The notes beneath the pieces are model-generated. The model was not told the DNA's origin. It saw only the letters and a list, made by a program, of their open reading frames with translations, and ran no database searches. A DNA stretch of 64,000 nt from PFL25 sp046260155 (GTDB lineage: Bacteria; Chloroflexota; Anaerolineae; Anaerolineales; UBA4823): NCBI GenBank assembly GCA_046260155.1, contig JBJYXV010000007.1:71105-135104 (forward strand), in the 5' to 3' direction. Both the position numbers and the translations under genes were made by a program. Shown in pieces: positions 42,756 through 51,095 of the stretch (position 1 is the first letter of the stretch; each line of letters starts with the position of its first letter).

Positions 42756-43841
42756 ATGGCTGATACCACTGAACAAAAAACGGAACAAATAACGCCTACC
42801 CTGATTTGGGAGGTAGGCACCGCATTCGATTTGATGATGAGCCTTGAGGTCATCCATAATCCAGAAAATTTTGGATTGCGACCCTCATGGGCAGCTGGAG
42901 TTCGCTCCCGAGTGCCTTCAAGCGAAAGGGGGGTACTGGAGGATTCGCTGAAGATTATCTATGTGCCATTGGCCTGGCTTCACACTATTCCAGAACCTAA
43001 AGACGGGGAGGCAGTCTTATGGGCTTTACGGCAAATCCCCCCGGAAGAGAGGCTAATTAAACTGTCGCACCACGACAAGATGGAAAGTGAATACGCCCAA
43101 ATCTTGTCACGCGTCTATGAAAGAAGATCTTGGGATGAGGACGATCAGGAAAACTTGCAACAGGTGCTAAAAGGAAAGAAAGGCATTACAAAAAAGGATA
43201 TTCATACCATCCTTGGATGGTGGTCTCGACCTGAGGAATTCGGCGACCTGTATTTGCGGGCTCTTCAATCTTATTACCAAGAGTTTTTTGCTGAAGAGGA
43301 ACAGCGAATAAAACCGGCGCTGCAGAAAGCCAATGCGCAAGCTCAAGAATTATCGCAGAGCGAAGACATCTCTGATCTAATTGAGATCCTTTCCCAGGGG
43401 GTAAAGATCCTCATTGAGCCAGAGATCACGGAAATCGTGTTTGCTCCTTCTTATTGGATCACACCACTAATTCTTTATGATTCATTTGCTCCACAGCAAA
43501 AGATCTTTCTTTATGGAGCTCGACCAGCAGATGCATCGCTCGTGCCGGGCGAGGTCGTTCCAGATGCTTTACTGCGCGGTTTAAAAGCCCTGGCAGAGCC
43601 AACGCGTTTGAAGATCATCCGTTACCTGGCACAAGAACCGCTCTCTCCTGCTCAGCTATCACGGCGGTTGCGTCTCCGCCCTCCAACAGTCATTCACCAT
43701 CTCGAGGTATTACGCTTAGCAGGTTTGGTAAGACTGAACCTGGAAGTGCCAGGAGAGCGAAATTATGCTGCCCGTCTGGAGGGTCTGGAAGACACCTTCA
43801 ACAATATCACTGAATTTCTGCAGGCTGGTAAGAGCGACTGA
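42756..43841 (+). CDS. ArsR-family transcription regulator with long N-terminal domain
   Basis: 361 residues. Residues 1-270 are an alpha/beta domain of the kind found in DUF5937-like regulators. Residues 275-350 hold an ArsR winged helix: LKALAEPTRLKIIRYLAQEPLSPAQLSRRLRLRPPTVIHHLEVLRLAGLV. No CxCxxC metal motif is visible, so the signal is probably not a metal. Likely represses its own operon through the palindrome at 42417-42442 and controls the MFS carrier downstream. Confidence 0.85.
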   Translation: MADTTEQKTEQITPTLIWEVGTAFDLMMSLEVIHNPENFGLRPSWAAGVRSRVPSSERGVLEDSLKIIYVPLAWLHTIPEPKDGEAVLWALRQIPPEERLIKLSHHDKMESEYAQILSRVYERRSWDEDDQENLQQVLKGKKGITKKDIHTILGWWSRPEEFGDLYLRALQSYYQEFFAEEEQRIKPALQKANAQAQELSQSEDISDLIEILSQGVKILIEPEITEIVFAPSYWITPLILYDSFAPQQKIFLYGARPADASLVPGEVVPDALLRGLKALAEPTRLKIIRYLAQEPLSPAQLSRRLRLRPPTVIHHLEVLRLAGLVRLNLEVPGERNYAARLEGLEDTFNNITEFLQAGKSD

Positions 43842-43855
43842 TCTTTGAGGTTTCG

Positions 43856-45139
43856 TTGAATCCCAGAAGCTTGTTCTCCCCAATCAGCAGCGCGGTGCAT
43901 GAATACAGCATCCAATTGCGCGCATTTAGTATGAATGCGCGCCTCTATTTATTAAATGTCATCATTGTGGGCGCAGCGATGGGGGTTTTTCGCTTGCTCT
44001 TCAATTTCTATGTTTTGAGTTTGGGGTACGACGAAGCACTCCTGGGCAGGTTGATCACTATATCCAATTTGACTGCCCTGCTGGCAGCTCTGCCGATGGG
44101 TTATCTGGCAGATCTCCTGGGTCGTAAATATGCATTACTTCTCTCTGGGGCGTTAATGAGCGCCTCGATCATGGGAATTGTACTCTGGCCATCAGAGGGA
44201 ACGCTTTACGGGATGAATGTGGTCTCTGGTATTGGGCAAAGCCTGGGAGCGGTAAGCATGGCACCGTTCCTGATGGAAAATTCTGGGGAGAAGGAGCGGA
44301 CCTATCTGTTCAGTTTTAGCTCTGGCCTGCAGATGGCCATGGCTTCGGTTGGGAACTGGATTGGAGGTTACTTGCCGACCTGGATTGGAAACACACGCGG
44401 AGTGCCAGCAATCAGCAGCCAGGCATATGCAGGATCGTTAATGATTGTCTCTCTCACAATTGTTGTAGGGTTGATCCCGCTAATTATGCTGCGGACACCA
44501 CGTTTGCAGCTGGCGGAAAAATCCGTGTTTGCACCTATTGCCTATGCCTCAAAAAACCCAGTTCTGCTGGGAAAACTAATTCTCCCTATGTTAATCACGG
44601 CGATTGGTGCCGGGTTGATTATGCCATTCATGAACCTTTTCTTCCGCCAAGTTCACGGACAGCCGGACCCGGTGATCGGGTCGTTGTTCGCCTGGGGGTC
44701 GTTGGCGATGGGATTAGGGCTTTTGTTGGCACCACCTCTTGCTGACCGGATGGGAAAAATCCAGTTTGTCGTGGTGACGCAATCCCTGTCGATACCTTTC
44801 CTGATCGTTCTGGGCTTCTCTCCATACTTTTGGATGAGCGCAGGGGCCTATTATATCCGCCTGACATTAATGAACATGAGCAGCCCGGTTTACCAGACGT
44901 TTGTAATGGAACATGTTGAACCGCCAGCCCGCGCAACAGTTGCCAGCCTGGTCAGCATGGCCTGGAATTTCGGCTGGGCATTCAGCCCCACGCTCAGCGG
45001 CTACCTACAGGTGCAGTACGGTTTCGGACCACCTTTCCTGGGGACGATCATCTTATACACTATCTCAACCATCATGTACTATATCTTCTTCCTGCGCGGA
45101 AAGCAGCATCAGGTACCCGACTTTGTGCCTGGAGATTGA
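43856..45139 (+). CDS. MFS transporter; TTG start likely
   Basis: 427 residues, twelve membrane helices. Typical MFS loop 2-3 motif: GYLADLLGRKYALLLSG. TTG 43856 has GAGG 5 nt upstream; ATG 43931 (MNARLYL) is an alternative. Third gene of the ArsR operon, 14 nt after the regulator, so probably an efflux pump induced by the regulator's ligand. Substrate unknown. Confidence 0.85.
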   Translation: MNPRSLFSPISSAVHEYSIQLRAFSMNARLYLLNVIIVGAAMGVFRLLFNFYVLSLGYDEALLGRLITISNLTALLAALPMGYLADLLGRKYALLLSGALMSASIMGIVLWPSEGTLYGMNVVSGIGQSLGAVSMAPFLMENSGEKERTYLFSFSSGLQMAMASVGNWIGGYLPTWIGNTRGVPAISSQAYAGSLMIVSLTIVVGLIPLIMLRTPRLQLAEKSVFAPIAYASKNPVLLGKLILPMLITAIGAGLIMPFMNLFFRQVHGQPDPVIGSLFAWGSLAMGLGLLLAPPLADRMGKIQFVVVTQSLSIPFLIVLGFSPYFWMSAGAYYIRLTLMNMSSPVYQTFVMEHVEPPARATVASLVSMAWNFGWAFSPTLSGYLQVQYGFGPPFLGTIILYTISTIMYYIFFLRGKQHQVPDFVPGD

Positions 45140-45286
45140 TCTGCAAAACCCCTGCGCCTAATCCAGAGAGATTTACTTCCAACCTCCAGAAAAAAAATTC
45201 ATTTGTGTATTATGTAACCTTTAAAGGTCTGCTGCATCTAAGGTATGAATGGACATCAATAATTCTTCTTGGAGGCACACACACCA

Positions 45287-45694
45287 ATGGAAATGGTGAT
45301 CGATTTTCCGGGCGGCGCACAGGTGGATGCGCATTTCGGACCTTATACTGTTAAAACTGACCAACCCCCTATGGGCGGTGGCGAGGGTTCGGCACCGACT
45401 CCTTTCGCGATTTTCTTGTCATCGATCGGCACCTGTGCGGGTATTTATGTATTGGGATTCTGCAGGCAGCGAGGATTATCTACAGATGGAATTCGCATAA
45501 TTCAGCGTGCGCAAACCGATCCTGCCACGCGCATGATCAATAAGATCGAACTCGAAATACAGGTTCCCGCTGATTTCCCTCAAAAATATCATGAATCATT
45601 GATCCGCTCCGCGGAGCTCTGCGCGGTGAAGAAGCATCTTGAAAACCCGCCTCAGTTTGATGTGTTCACCAAGGAAGTTTCGCTGGCATTGTAA
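45287..45694 (+). CDS. OsmC-like family protein
   Basis: 135 residues from ATG 45287 (GGAGG 11 nt upstream). OsmC/YhfA pattern: PMGGGEGSAPTPFAIFLSSIGTCAGIYVLGFCRQRG with the first reactive Cys in TCAG, and LCAVKKHLENPP with the second. Members reduce organic hydroperoxides with paired cysteines. Independent unit with a hairpin terminator. Confidence 0.87.
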   Translation: MEMVIDFPGGAQVDAHFGPYTVKTDQPPMGGGEGSAPTPFAIFLSSIGTCAGIYVLGFCRQRGLSTDGIRIIQRAQTDPATRMINKIELEIQVPADFPQKYHESLIRSAELCAVKKHLENPPQFDVFTKEVSLAL

Positions 45695-45722
45695 TTCCTA
45701 TCACTCCCAAAAATTTTACAAA

Positions 45723-45752
45723 TAGAGCCACTCGCATAGGCGCGTGGCTCTT
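45723..45752. terminator. Probable bidirectional terminator between OsmC and GIY-YIG genes
   Basis: AGAGCCAC (45724-45731) pairs with GTGGCTCT (45744-45751); the T tract is short (TTGTT). Lies between convergent genes. Confidence 0.6.
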
Positions 45753-45866
45753 GTTGGTGATTTCCTATGTCCCGTGGTGCAGGTTTGTCAGGAACCTGCC
45801 AGGAGAACGATAGATTCAAGAAATCAGGTACAATGTCCCGGGCTGTGATCTGTCAAAAGCATATCT

Positions 45867-46166
45867 TTAATCATCGATACCCTGTACTTGTTTGATTTGA
45901 TCAGTCTGCAGCTTATCTTCAGCGATCAACTTTTTTTTCCGGCTGGTCGCCCAGCGCTTCAGCGTGCGTTCGTAGTCTCGAGCCTCATCCTTCGTGGGAA
46001 ACTCGCCAGCCCAAACCAGTTTCACGGGGCGCCTCGATTTGGTATACGCCCTGGGTATTGACCCTGATTGGTGCTGCCGGATCCTTCTCGGCAGGTTCCC
46101 CGAGTAACCCGTGTAGTATGTTCCGTCAGCGCAGTATAGAATGTATACGAAGAAGACTTCCGGCAT
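45867..46166 (-). CDS. GIY-YIG nuclease superfamily protein (UPF0213-like)
   Basis: 99 residues from ATG 46166. FFVYILYCADGTYYTGYSGNLPRRIRQHQSG contains the GIY/YIG-like strands (VYIL..YYTG) and catalytic Arg; AYTKSRRPVKLVW and a later Glu in DEARDYERTLKRW complete the family. A small nuclease of the YhbQ type, possibly in DNA repair. Single gene. Confidence 0.9.
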   Translation of the reverse strand: MPEVFFVYILYCADGTYYTGYSGNLPRRIRQHQSGSIPRAYTKSRRPVKLVWAGEFPTKDEARDYERTLKRWATSRKKKLIAEDKLQTDQIKQVQGIDD

Positions 46167-46401
46167 ATTGCAATGATCCCTTGTCAATCCTGTTGTAAAA
46201 AGATTGATTTGCTTCGGTTGAAGAGGTTAGATTACCATAAAAATTCATTAAACCGGTCGATCAATTTCGAATATTAAGACAGGAAATTCTGTTTGGAGAG
46301 AGGGCAAGTCACAAATAAGCCCAATTCAGACTGATAAAAGTATAATTGTATCGATAACAAACCATTCCGGGTTTTCATATGCCCGAAAGGAAAAGAAGAA
46401 T

Positions 46402-46857
46402 ATGCCTACTGGTAGCCCTCCCGAACAAATCAACCCCAAATCACTGGATGATTACCTTGACGTGATGAGTAAAGCAGTCTTCCAATCCGGTATATCCTGG
46501 AAAGTTGTGGAATCTAAATGGCCTGGAACGCGTGAAGCTTTTCACAACTTTAATGTTGCCAAAGTGGCTGCCTTTGATGAGCGAGATATCGATGCCTTGA
46601 CCAAGGATACGCGTGTAATTCGTAACTACCGCAAGCTCAATGCGGTTGTCAGCAACGCCCAAAAAATGCTCGGACTTGACCAGGAATACGATGGCTTTAA
46701 ACACTACCTGCGGGCTCATGCTGATTTTGATGCTACGCTGAATACCATTCGCAAAGACTTCAAGTATATGGGCCCAACAGGGATCTACTACTTCCTGTAT
46801 GTAGTCGGAGAACCGGTACCCCCACACGGAGAGTTCGAAGCGACCTACCGCAAGTAA
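46402..46857 (+). CDS. DNA-3-methyladenine glycosylase I-family protein
   Basis: 151 residues. Matches the Tag family: DDYLDVMSKAVFQSGISWKVVESKWPGTREAFHNFNVAKVAAF (substrate pocket W and Phe/Tyr), DTRVIRNYRKLNAVVSNAQ, and TLNTIRKDFKYMGPTGIYYFLYVVGE. The usual Zn cysteines/histidines of Tag are not obvious at the ends, so it is a short variant. A TATAAT lies at 46341-46346. Confidence 0.82.
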   Translation: MPTGSPPEQINPKSLDDYLDVMSKAVFQSGISWKVVESKWPGTREAFHNFNVAKVAAFDERDIDALTKDTRVIRNYRKLNAVVSNAQKMLGLDQEYDGFKHYLRAHADFDATLNTIRKDFKYMGPTGIYYFLYVVGEPVPPHGEFEATYRK

Positions 46858-47118
46858 TGTGACCAAATGCAGGCTGTTGGTTGCAAATCCAGGCGCCGGT
46901 GATTTATACTCGTTTGCATTCCAATTGGAGAACATCTCATCGAGAAATAGGTACAGAGCCAGTCCTATCTCTCGCAGAGAAATAGAACAGGCTGCACCAG
47001 CAATTTGTTTGTATCAGGAAAACATCAACCAGAGGGTTTGATGCTTGAGGCAAAATAGGGTAGTTTCCATAAAAGGCAATGTCCAATTCGGGCAGACAGA
47101 GTGGATCGAGTGCACGTG

Positions 47119-48552
47119 ATGGGAATTAAGACCCGGATATCTGGTTTAAAAATTTGCTGGTGCCTTGCTTCCATAGTGATCATCACAGCATCTTGCAACC
47201 TGCTGCAGGGGAATTCATCCGCTGTGAATTCCGATGGAACACTTCAAAGATCTATCTCTGCAACCTTACCCGGAAAATCAAGTCAGACATCCCCATCCCA
47301 ATTCCGATCTAGGCCATGGTTTGAGGGTTGGTGTGAACAGCTCGAGTTCATCCCTTTTACAAATCTCGGGGTTCAGCAGATACCAGATTTAGATGAACCT
47401 GCACCTCGCGTTTCATTTCAAGATCCAATTTTTGGAACTTGTTTGGTGCGAGTGACTGACCGCTCCTCCGATTTGGACACCGGCGACGCTTCACAGGGCA
47501 TGAAAAATGAGTACTCGCGCGTACAGTCATTCAATGCCGATGGAACTCGGCTGGTGATTTTTACAACCGATGGGAATTGGTATGTTTATGACGCGTTCTC
47601 CCTGCAGCCACTGGGGCAGATACCCGTTGAGCGTGAGCCGCGCTGGGATGCCGCGGATCCAGATTTGCTCTACTACACTGAAGAAACCCGGCTCGTTTCG
47701 TACCGTCTATCTACCGAACAAAAACGAACCATACACGAATTCGCTGATGATTTTCCAGGTCAAAGGTTATCTGCCGTATGGACAAAATATGAGGGCAGCC
47801 CTTCCAACGATGGTCGATATTGGGGACTGATGGCTGAAAACCAGGATTGGATGACAGTGGCGTTCGTGATTTATGATCTCGAGGCAGATCAAATTGTAGC
47901 CGTACGGGAAACACCTCCCTCCGAGATCGACTCTGTTGCCATCAGCCCAAAAGGGAACTATTTTCTTGTTTTTTACGACAACTTTTGCGAGCACGGGCAG
48001 ATTGGCAGCGATCAAGAACCTTGCGGGTTGATGGTTTACGACCGGACACTGCAGAACGGGAGAGGACTGTTGCGGATTGTCGGGCACACGGACCTGTCGC
48101 TCGATGCACAGGGAAAAGAAGTGCTCGTCTACCAGGATATTGATCAGGACGATATCTCCATGTTGGCGCTCTCCAGCGGGGAAATCACCCCACTCCTATC
48201 TATTGATTTCAGTCATTCGGCTCTTGGCTTTCATTTCTCCGGGAGAGCCTTCCGCCTACCAGGTTGGGTTTTAGTATCCACATCCAATGGGACTCGCCCA
48301 CCTTCAACATGGATGGACGATCAGATTTTTGCGCTGGAACTCCAGCCCGGAGGGCACGTTGTGCGCTTTGCTCACACCCACTCCGTTTTTGATGAGAGTA
48401 TTGAACACGATTATTGGGCTGAACCCCATGCCAGCACCAACCAGGATTTCACGCAGATTGTGTTTACCAGCAATTGGGGGAAATCTGGCAGTGATCAGGT
48501 AGATACCTACTTGATTAAACTGCCAAAAGATTGGGCATCTCAGCTTCCCTGA
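47119..48552 (+). CDS. Lipoprotein with beta-propeller-like repeats
   Basis: 477 residues from ATG 47119 (a GTG at 47101 is possible). Lipoprotein signal with ITASC lipobox. The rest is predicted beta-propeller: repeated D-G-x-R/Y-L/Y blades such as SFNADGTRLVIFTTDGNWYVYDAFS, SNDGRYWGLMAEN, SPKGNYFLVFYD and a final QIVFTSNWG. Resembles TolB/oligogalacturonide-lyase-type propellers, without a catalytic claim. 46858-47100 upstream has no gene that I trust. Confidence 0.75.
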   Translation: MGIKTRISGLKICWCLASIVIITASCNLLQGNSSAVNSDGTLQRSISATLPGKSSQTSPSQFRSRPWFEGWCEQLEFIPFTNLGVQQIPDLDEPAPRVSFQDPIFGTCLVRVTDRSSDLDTGDASQGMKNEYSRVQSFNADGTRLVIFTTDGNWYVYDAFSLQPLGQIPVEREPRWDAADPDLLYYTEETRLVSYRLSTEQKRTIHEFADDFPGQRLSAVWTKYEGSPSNDGRYWGLMAENQDWMTVAFVIYDLEADQIVAVRETPPSEIDSVAISPKGNYFLVFYDNFCEHGQIGSDQEPCGLMVYDRTLQNGRGLLRIVGHTDLSLDAQGKEVLVYQDIDQDDISMLALSSGEITPLLSIDFSHSALGFHFSGRAFRLPGWVLVSTSNGTRPPSTWMDDQIFALELQPGGHVVRFAHTHSVFDESIEHDYWAEPHASTNQDFTQIVFTSNWGKSGSDQVDTYLIKLPKDWASQLP

Positions 48553-48611
48553 AAATTATTCACAGGTCAAAATAATAGTATGGGTTGTGGAAAAATCCCG
48601 GTCACCATGTA

Positions 48612-48641
48612 CAAAAACCGGACCAGTTTGTCCTGGTCCGG
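48612..48641 (-). terminator. Terminator of the tRNA-Leu gene
   Basis: Perfect 9-bp stem CCGGACCAG (48618-48626)/CTGGTCCGG (48633-48641); on the minus strand TTTTTG follows. Confidence 0.85.
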
Positions 48642-48656
48642 CTCAGGTTTCATCAG

Positions 48657-48738
<82 letters not shown>

Positions 48739-48808
48739 TTCTCTAAATTACGCTTGCCTGCGTAGTATAACTAAATATATAATGGAGGTCAAGATAAAGG
48801 AGGCTCGC

Positions 48809-49378
48809 ATGTATTTTCAAACCGAGCAAATCAAATTGCGGCCTTTTGAACCTGAAGACCTGGCAGCATTAAAAGCTTATCTCAATCACCCAAAATTGGG
48901 AGGCAGACGTTATCTTCCCCGCGGATTCCCCGGGGATGTGCCACTGTCCTTGAGCCAGGTCGAAGGATTAATCACGAAATGGGGAGAAGAAACCAGGGAA
49001 GCTCATCTGGGTATCGAACAAACTGATAAGAATGAATTGATTGGACATGCAGAGTTCGAGTGGTCATGGGACCCCATGGCTCCCTGGATGTCGATTGTTA
49101 TTGCGCGCCCCTACCAGCGCCAAGGTTATGGCACTCAGGTTGCCCAGCTGATTATAGAATATTTGTTTGAAAATACACCTGCGCACAGTATTTCTGGCTG
49201 GATGGCCAGCTGGAATCAGGCGGGAAGGTCTTTTTCAGAGAAGCTGGGTTTCAAGGAAAGTGGACGCACGCGGCGAGAAGGTTTTCGTCAGGGTGCTTAT
49301 TACGATGGCATCCTGGTGGACATCCTTCGTTCGGAATACCAGGCTCAAGGAGGAATAAGTTATGCCGCTGGAAGGTGA
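48809..49378 (+). CDS. GNAT-family N-acetyltransferase (RimJ/RimL-like)
   Basis: 189 residues from ATG 48809 (AAAGGAGG 5 nt upstream); the upstream in-frame stretch runs through the tRNA antisense and is not coding. IKLRPFEPEDLAAL at the start, IVIARPYQRQGYGTQVAQLIIEYLF for acetyl-CoA binding and NQAGRSFSEKLGFKESGR. Overlaps the next gene by 17 nt. Substrate unknown. Confidence 0.9.
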   Translation: MYFQTEQIKLRPFEPEDLAALKAYLNHPKLGGRRYLPRGFPGDVPLSLSQVEGLITKWGEETREAHLGIEQTDKNELIGHAEFEWSWDPMAPWMSIVIARPYQRQGYGTQVAQLIIEYLFENTPAHSISGWMASWNQAGRSFSEKLGFKESGRTRREGFRQGAYYDGILVDILRSEYQAQGGISYAAGR

Positions 49379-49931
49379 ATTAGTCATTTTGCGAGAGGAA
49401 AAATCCCAGGATATGCCGCTGCTGACTGCTCTACGCAATGATCTCAAAACCCAAGCCTGGAGCAAGACCCTGCCGCCGGATTATACGGAAAATATGTACA
49501 TCAAGCGCTTTCAGGATCGTGAATTCTCTTATGATCCCCAGGATGGGCGTTTCATCATCATCTCACGGGTTTCGGGTGAATTTGCCGGGACGATCAGTTA
49601 CACTGGTCTGGAACCTCGCTGGTCTACGACGATCGGCATGATGTTGGATGTGAAATTCTGGGGTTCGGGTTTCGCCTTGGATGCTCAAGAAATTTTGTTA
49701 AAATTCTTGTTCAACGAGCTTGGATTGCGCGTGATCAGGTTGTACACCCACAGCGGTAACCCGAGGGCGGTTGGCTTGGCGCAAAAATCGGGATTTATCG
49801 TCTCCGCCCGCCAGCGGCAGGCGATATTCAAGGATGGGCAGGTCTTCGACAATATCGTCATGGATCTGCTCAGGGAGGAATATTACTCCCGCCACCCGCA
49901 GTTGGTCGATTCCCTGCCAGCACTTTTCTGA
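49362..49931 (+). CDS. GNAT-family N-acetyltransferase
   Basis: 189 residues, paralogous in layout to the preceding gene. GELVILREEKSQDMPLL, then MLDVKFWGSGFALDAQEILLKFLFNELGLRVIRL and SGNPRAVGLAQKSGFI. Translationally coupled: the ATG lies inside the upstream gene. ychF follows after 9 nt, so GNAT-GNAT-ychF form one unit. Confidence 0.88.
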   Translation: MPLEGELVILREEKSQDMPLLTALRNDLKTQAWSKTLPPDYTENMYIKRFQDREFSYDPQDGRFIIISRVSGEFAGTISYTGLEPRWSTTIGMMLDVKFWGSGFALDAQEILLKFLFNELGLRVIRLYTHSGNPRAVGLAQKSGFIVSARQRQAIFKDGQVFDNIVMDLLREEYYSRHPQLVDSLPALF

Positions 49932-49940
49932 AGGAGAACC

Positions 49941-51008
49941 ATGAACCTGGGGATTATTGGATTACCTCAATCTGGCAAGACAACTGTTTTTAACGTCTTA
50001 TCGCATGGTGATCAACCGGTTGTGACCAGCGGAGGGCGCTTTGAGGTCCATACAGCAGTCGTTGATGTACCCGATTCTCGCCTGGACCAGCTCTCTGAGC
50101 TGTTTAAGCCGCAGAAAACGATTTACGCCAAGGTTACCTATGGAGATATCGCTGGTTTGGGTAGCGGCTCTGGAGTGGAGATATCGGGTGCGCTGCTCAA
50201 CCAGCTTTCTCAAATGGAAGGATTTATTCATGTGGTGAGGTGCTTTGAAAGTCAAGAAATTCCCCATCCTCTGGGTGAAATCAATCCGCTGCGTGATATC
50301 CAGGCAATGGATGCAGAGCTGCTCTTAAACGACCAGATTGCCATCGAACGGAAATTGGAGCGCCTAACTGACGAACGGCGTAAGGGGGGAGGCCGGGATA
50401 AAAATCTGGTGGATTACGAGACCAATCTATTTCAACGCATGCAGGACTTCCTGGCCACAGAGAAACCTTTGCGCGATATGCAATTCTCTTCTGATGATGA
50501 ACGTGTCCTTGCAGGTTACGGCTTTCTAACTCGAAAACCCGTGTCGGTGCTGTTAAATTTGGGGGATGGGCAGGTCCCTCCGGAGATTGAATATCCCCAT
50601 TCGCGCTGTGTGGTGGCCTCCATCCAGGGCAAGTTAGAGATGGAAATTGCCCAGCTGCCGCTTGCCGAAGCTCAAATATTCTTGGATGAATATGGAATCA
50701 CCGAGCCAGGGTTGGATAAAGTCATCCGCTGCTCCTACGAGATGTTGGATCTGCTATCGTTTTTTACTGTTGGAGATGATGAGGTGCGCGCCTGGACGGT
50801 AAAGAATGGCACTAAAGCGCTTGAGGCTTCCGGGGCAATTCACAGCGATCTGCAGAAGGGATTCATTAGGGCAGAAGTAATCAGCTGGGAAGAACTTTTA
50901 GCTTTGGGCAGCCTGGCAGAAGCACGCGCCAAGGGGAAATTGCGCCTAGAGGGTAAGGAATATCTACTCAAAGATGGCGAAGTGATGCATGTTCGCTTCG
51001 CAGTTTAA
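49941..51008 (+). CDS. ychF: YchF/OLA1-type P-loop ATPase/GTPase
   Basis: 355 residues. G1 LPQSGKTT (residues 7-14; usual GLPNVGKST), G3 DIAGL, and the family-specific substitution of NKxD by NLGDG near residue 206. Helical insertion (IERKLERLTDERRKGG) and C-terminal TGS domain (SFFTVGDDEVRAWTVKNG, LKDGEVMHVRFAV). YchF proteins bind ATP or GTP at ribosomes and act in stress response. GGAGA before the ATG. A TATAAT follows at about 51038. Confidence 0.93.
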   Translation: MNLGIIGLPQSGKTTVFNVLSHGDQPVVTSGGRFEVHTAVVDVPDSRLDQLSELFKPQKTIYAKVTYGDIAGLGSGSGVEISGALLNQLSQMEGFIHVVRCFESQEIPHPLGEINPLRDIQAMDAELLLNDQIAIERKLERLTDERRKGGGRDKNLVDYETNLFQRMQDFLATEKPLRDMQFSSDDERVLAGYGFLTRKPVSVLLNLGDGQVPPEIEYPHSRCVVASIQGKLEMEIAQLPLAEAQIFLDEYGITEPGLDKVIRCSYEMLDLLSFFTVGDDEVRAWTVKNGTKALEASGAIHSDLQKGFIRAEVISWEELLALGSLAEARAKGKLRLEGKEYLLKDGEVMHVRFAV

Positions 51009-51095
51009 ACAGGGCAATTAACGGGTTCTTCTTGGTATAATCGGTAAGCTTTGCCCCCAAGGGAAAATATGCAGCTATCAAATAGTGGAGAGAAA

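Noticed and set aside
46859..47041. Plus-strand 60-codon frame after the glycosylase gene
   Set aside because: No ribosome-binding site, no recognisable domain, and it overlaps unstructured intergenic sequence.
48585..48593. Additional TGTGGAAAA DnaA-like box near the tRNA
   Set aside because: A single relaxed match with no neighbours; expected by chance and not counted as part of the origin.
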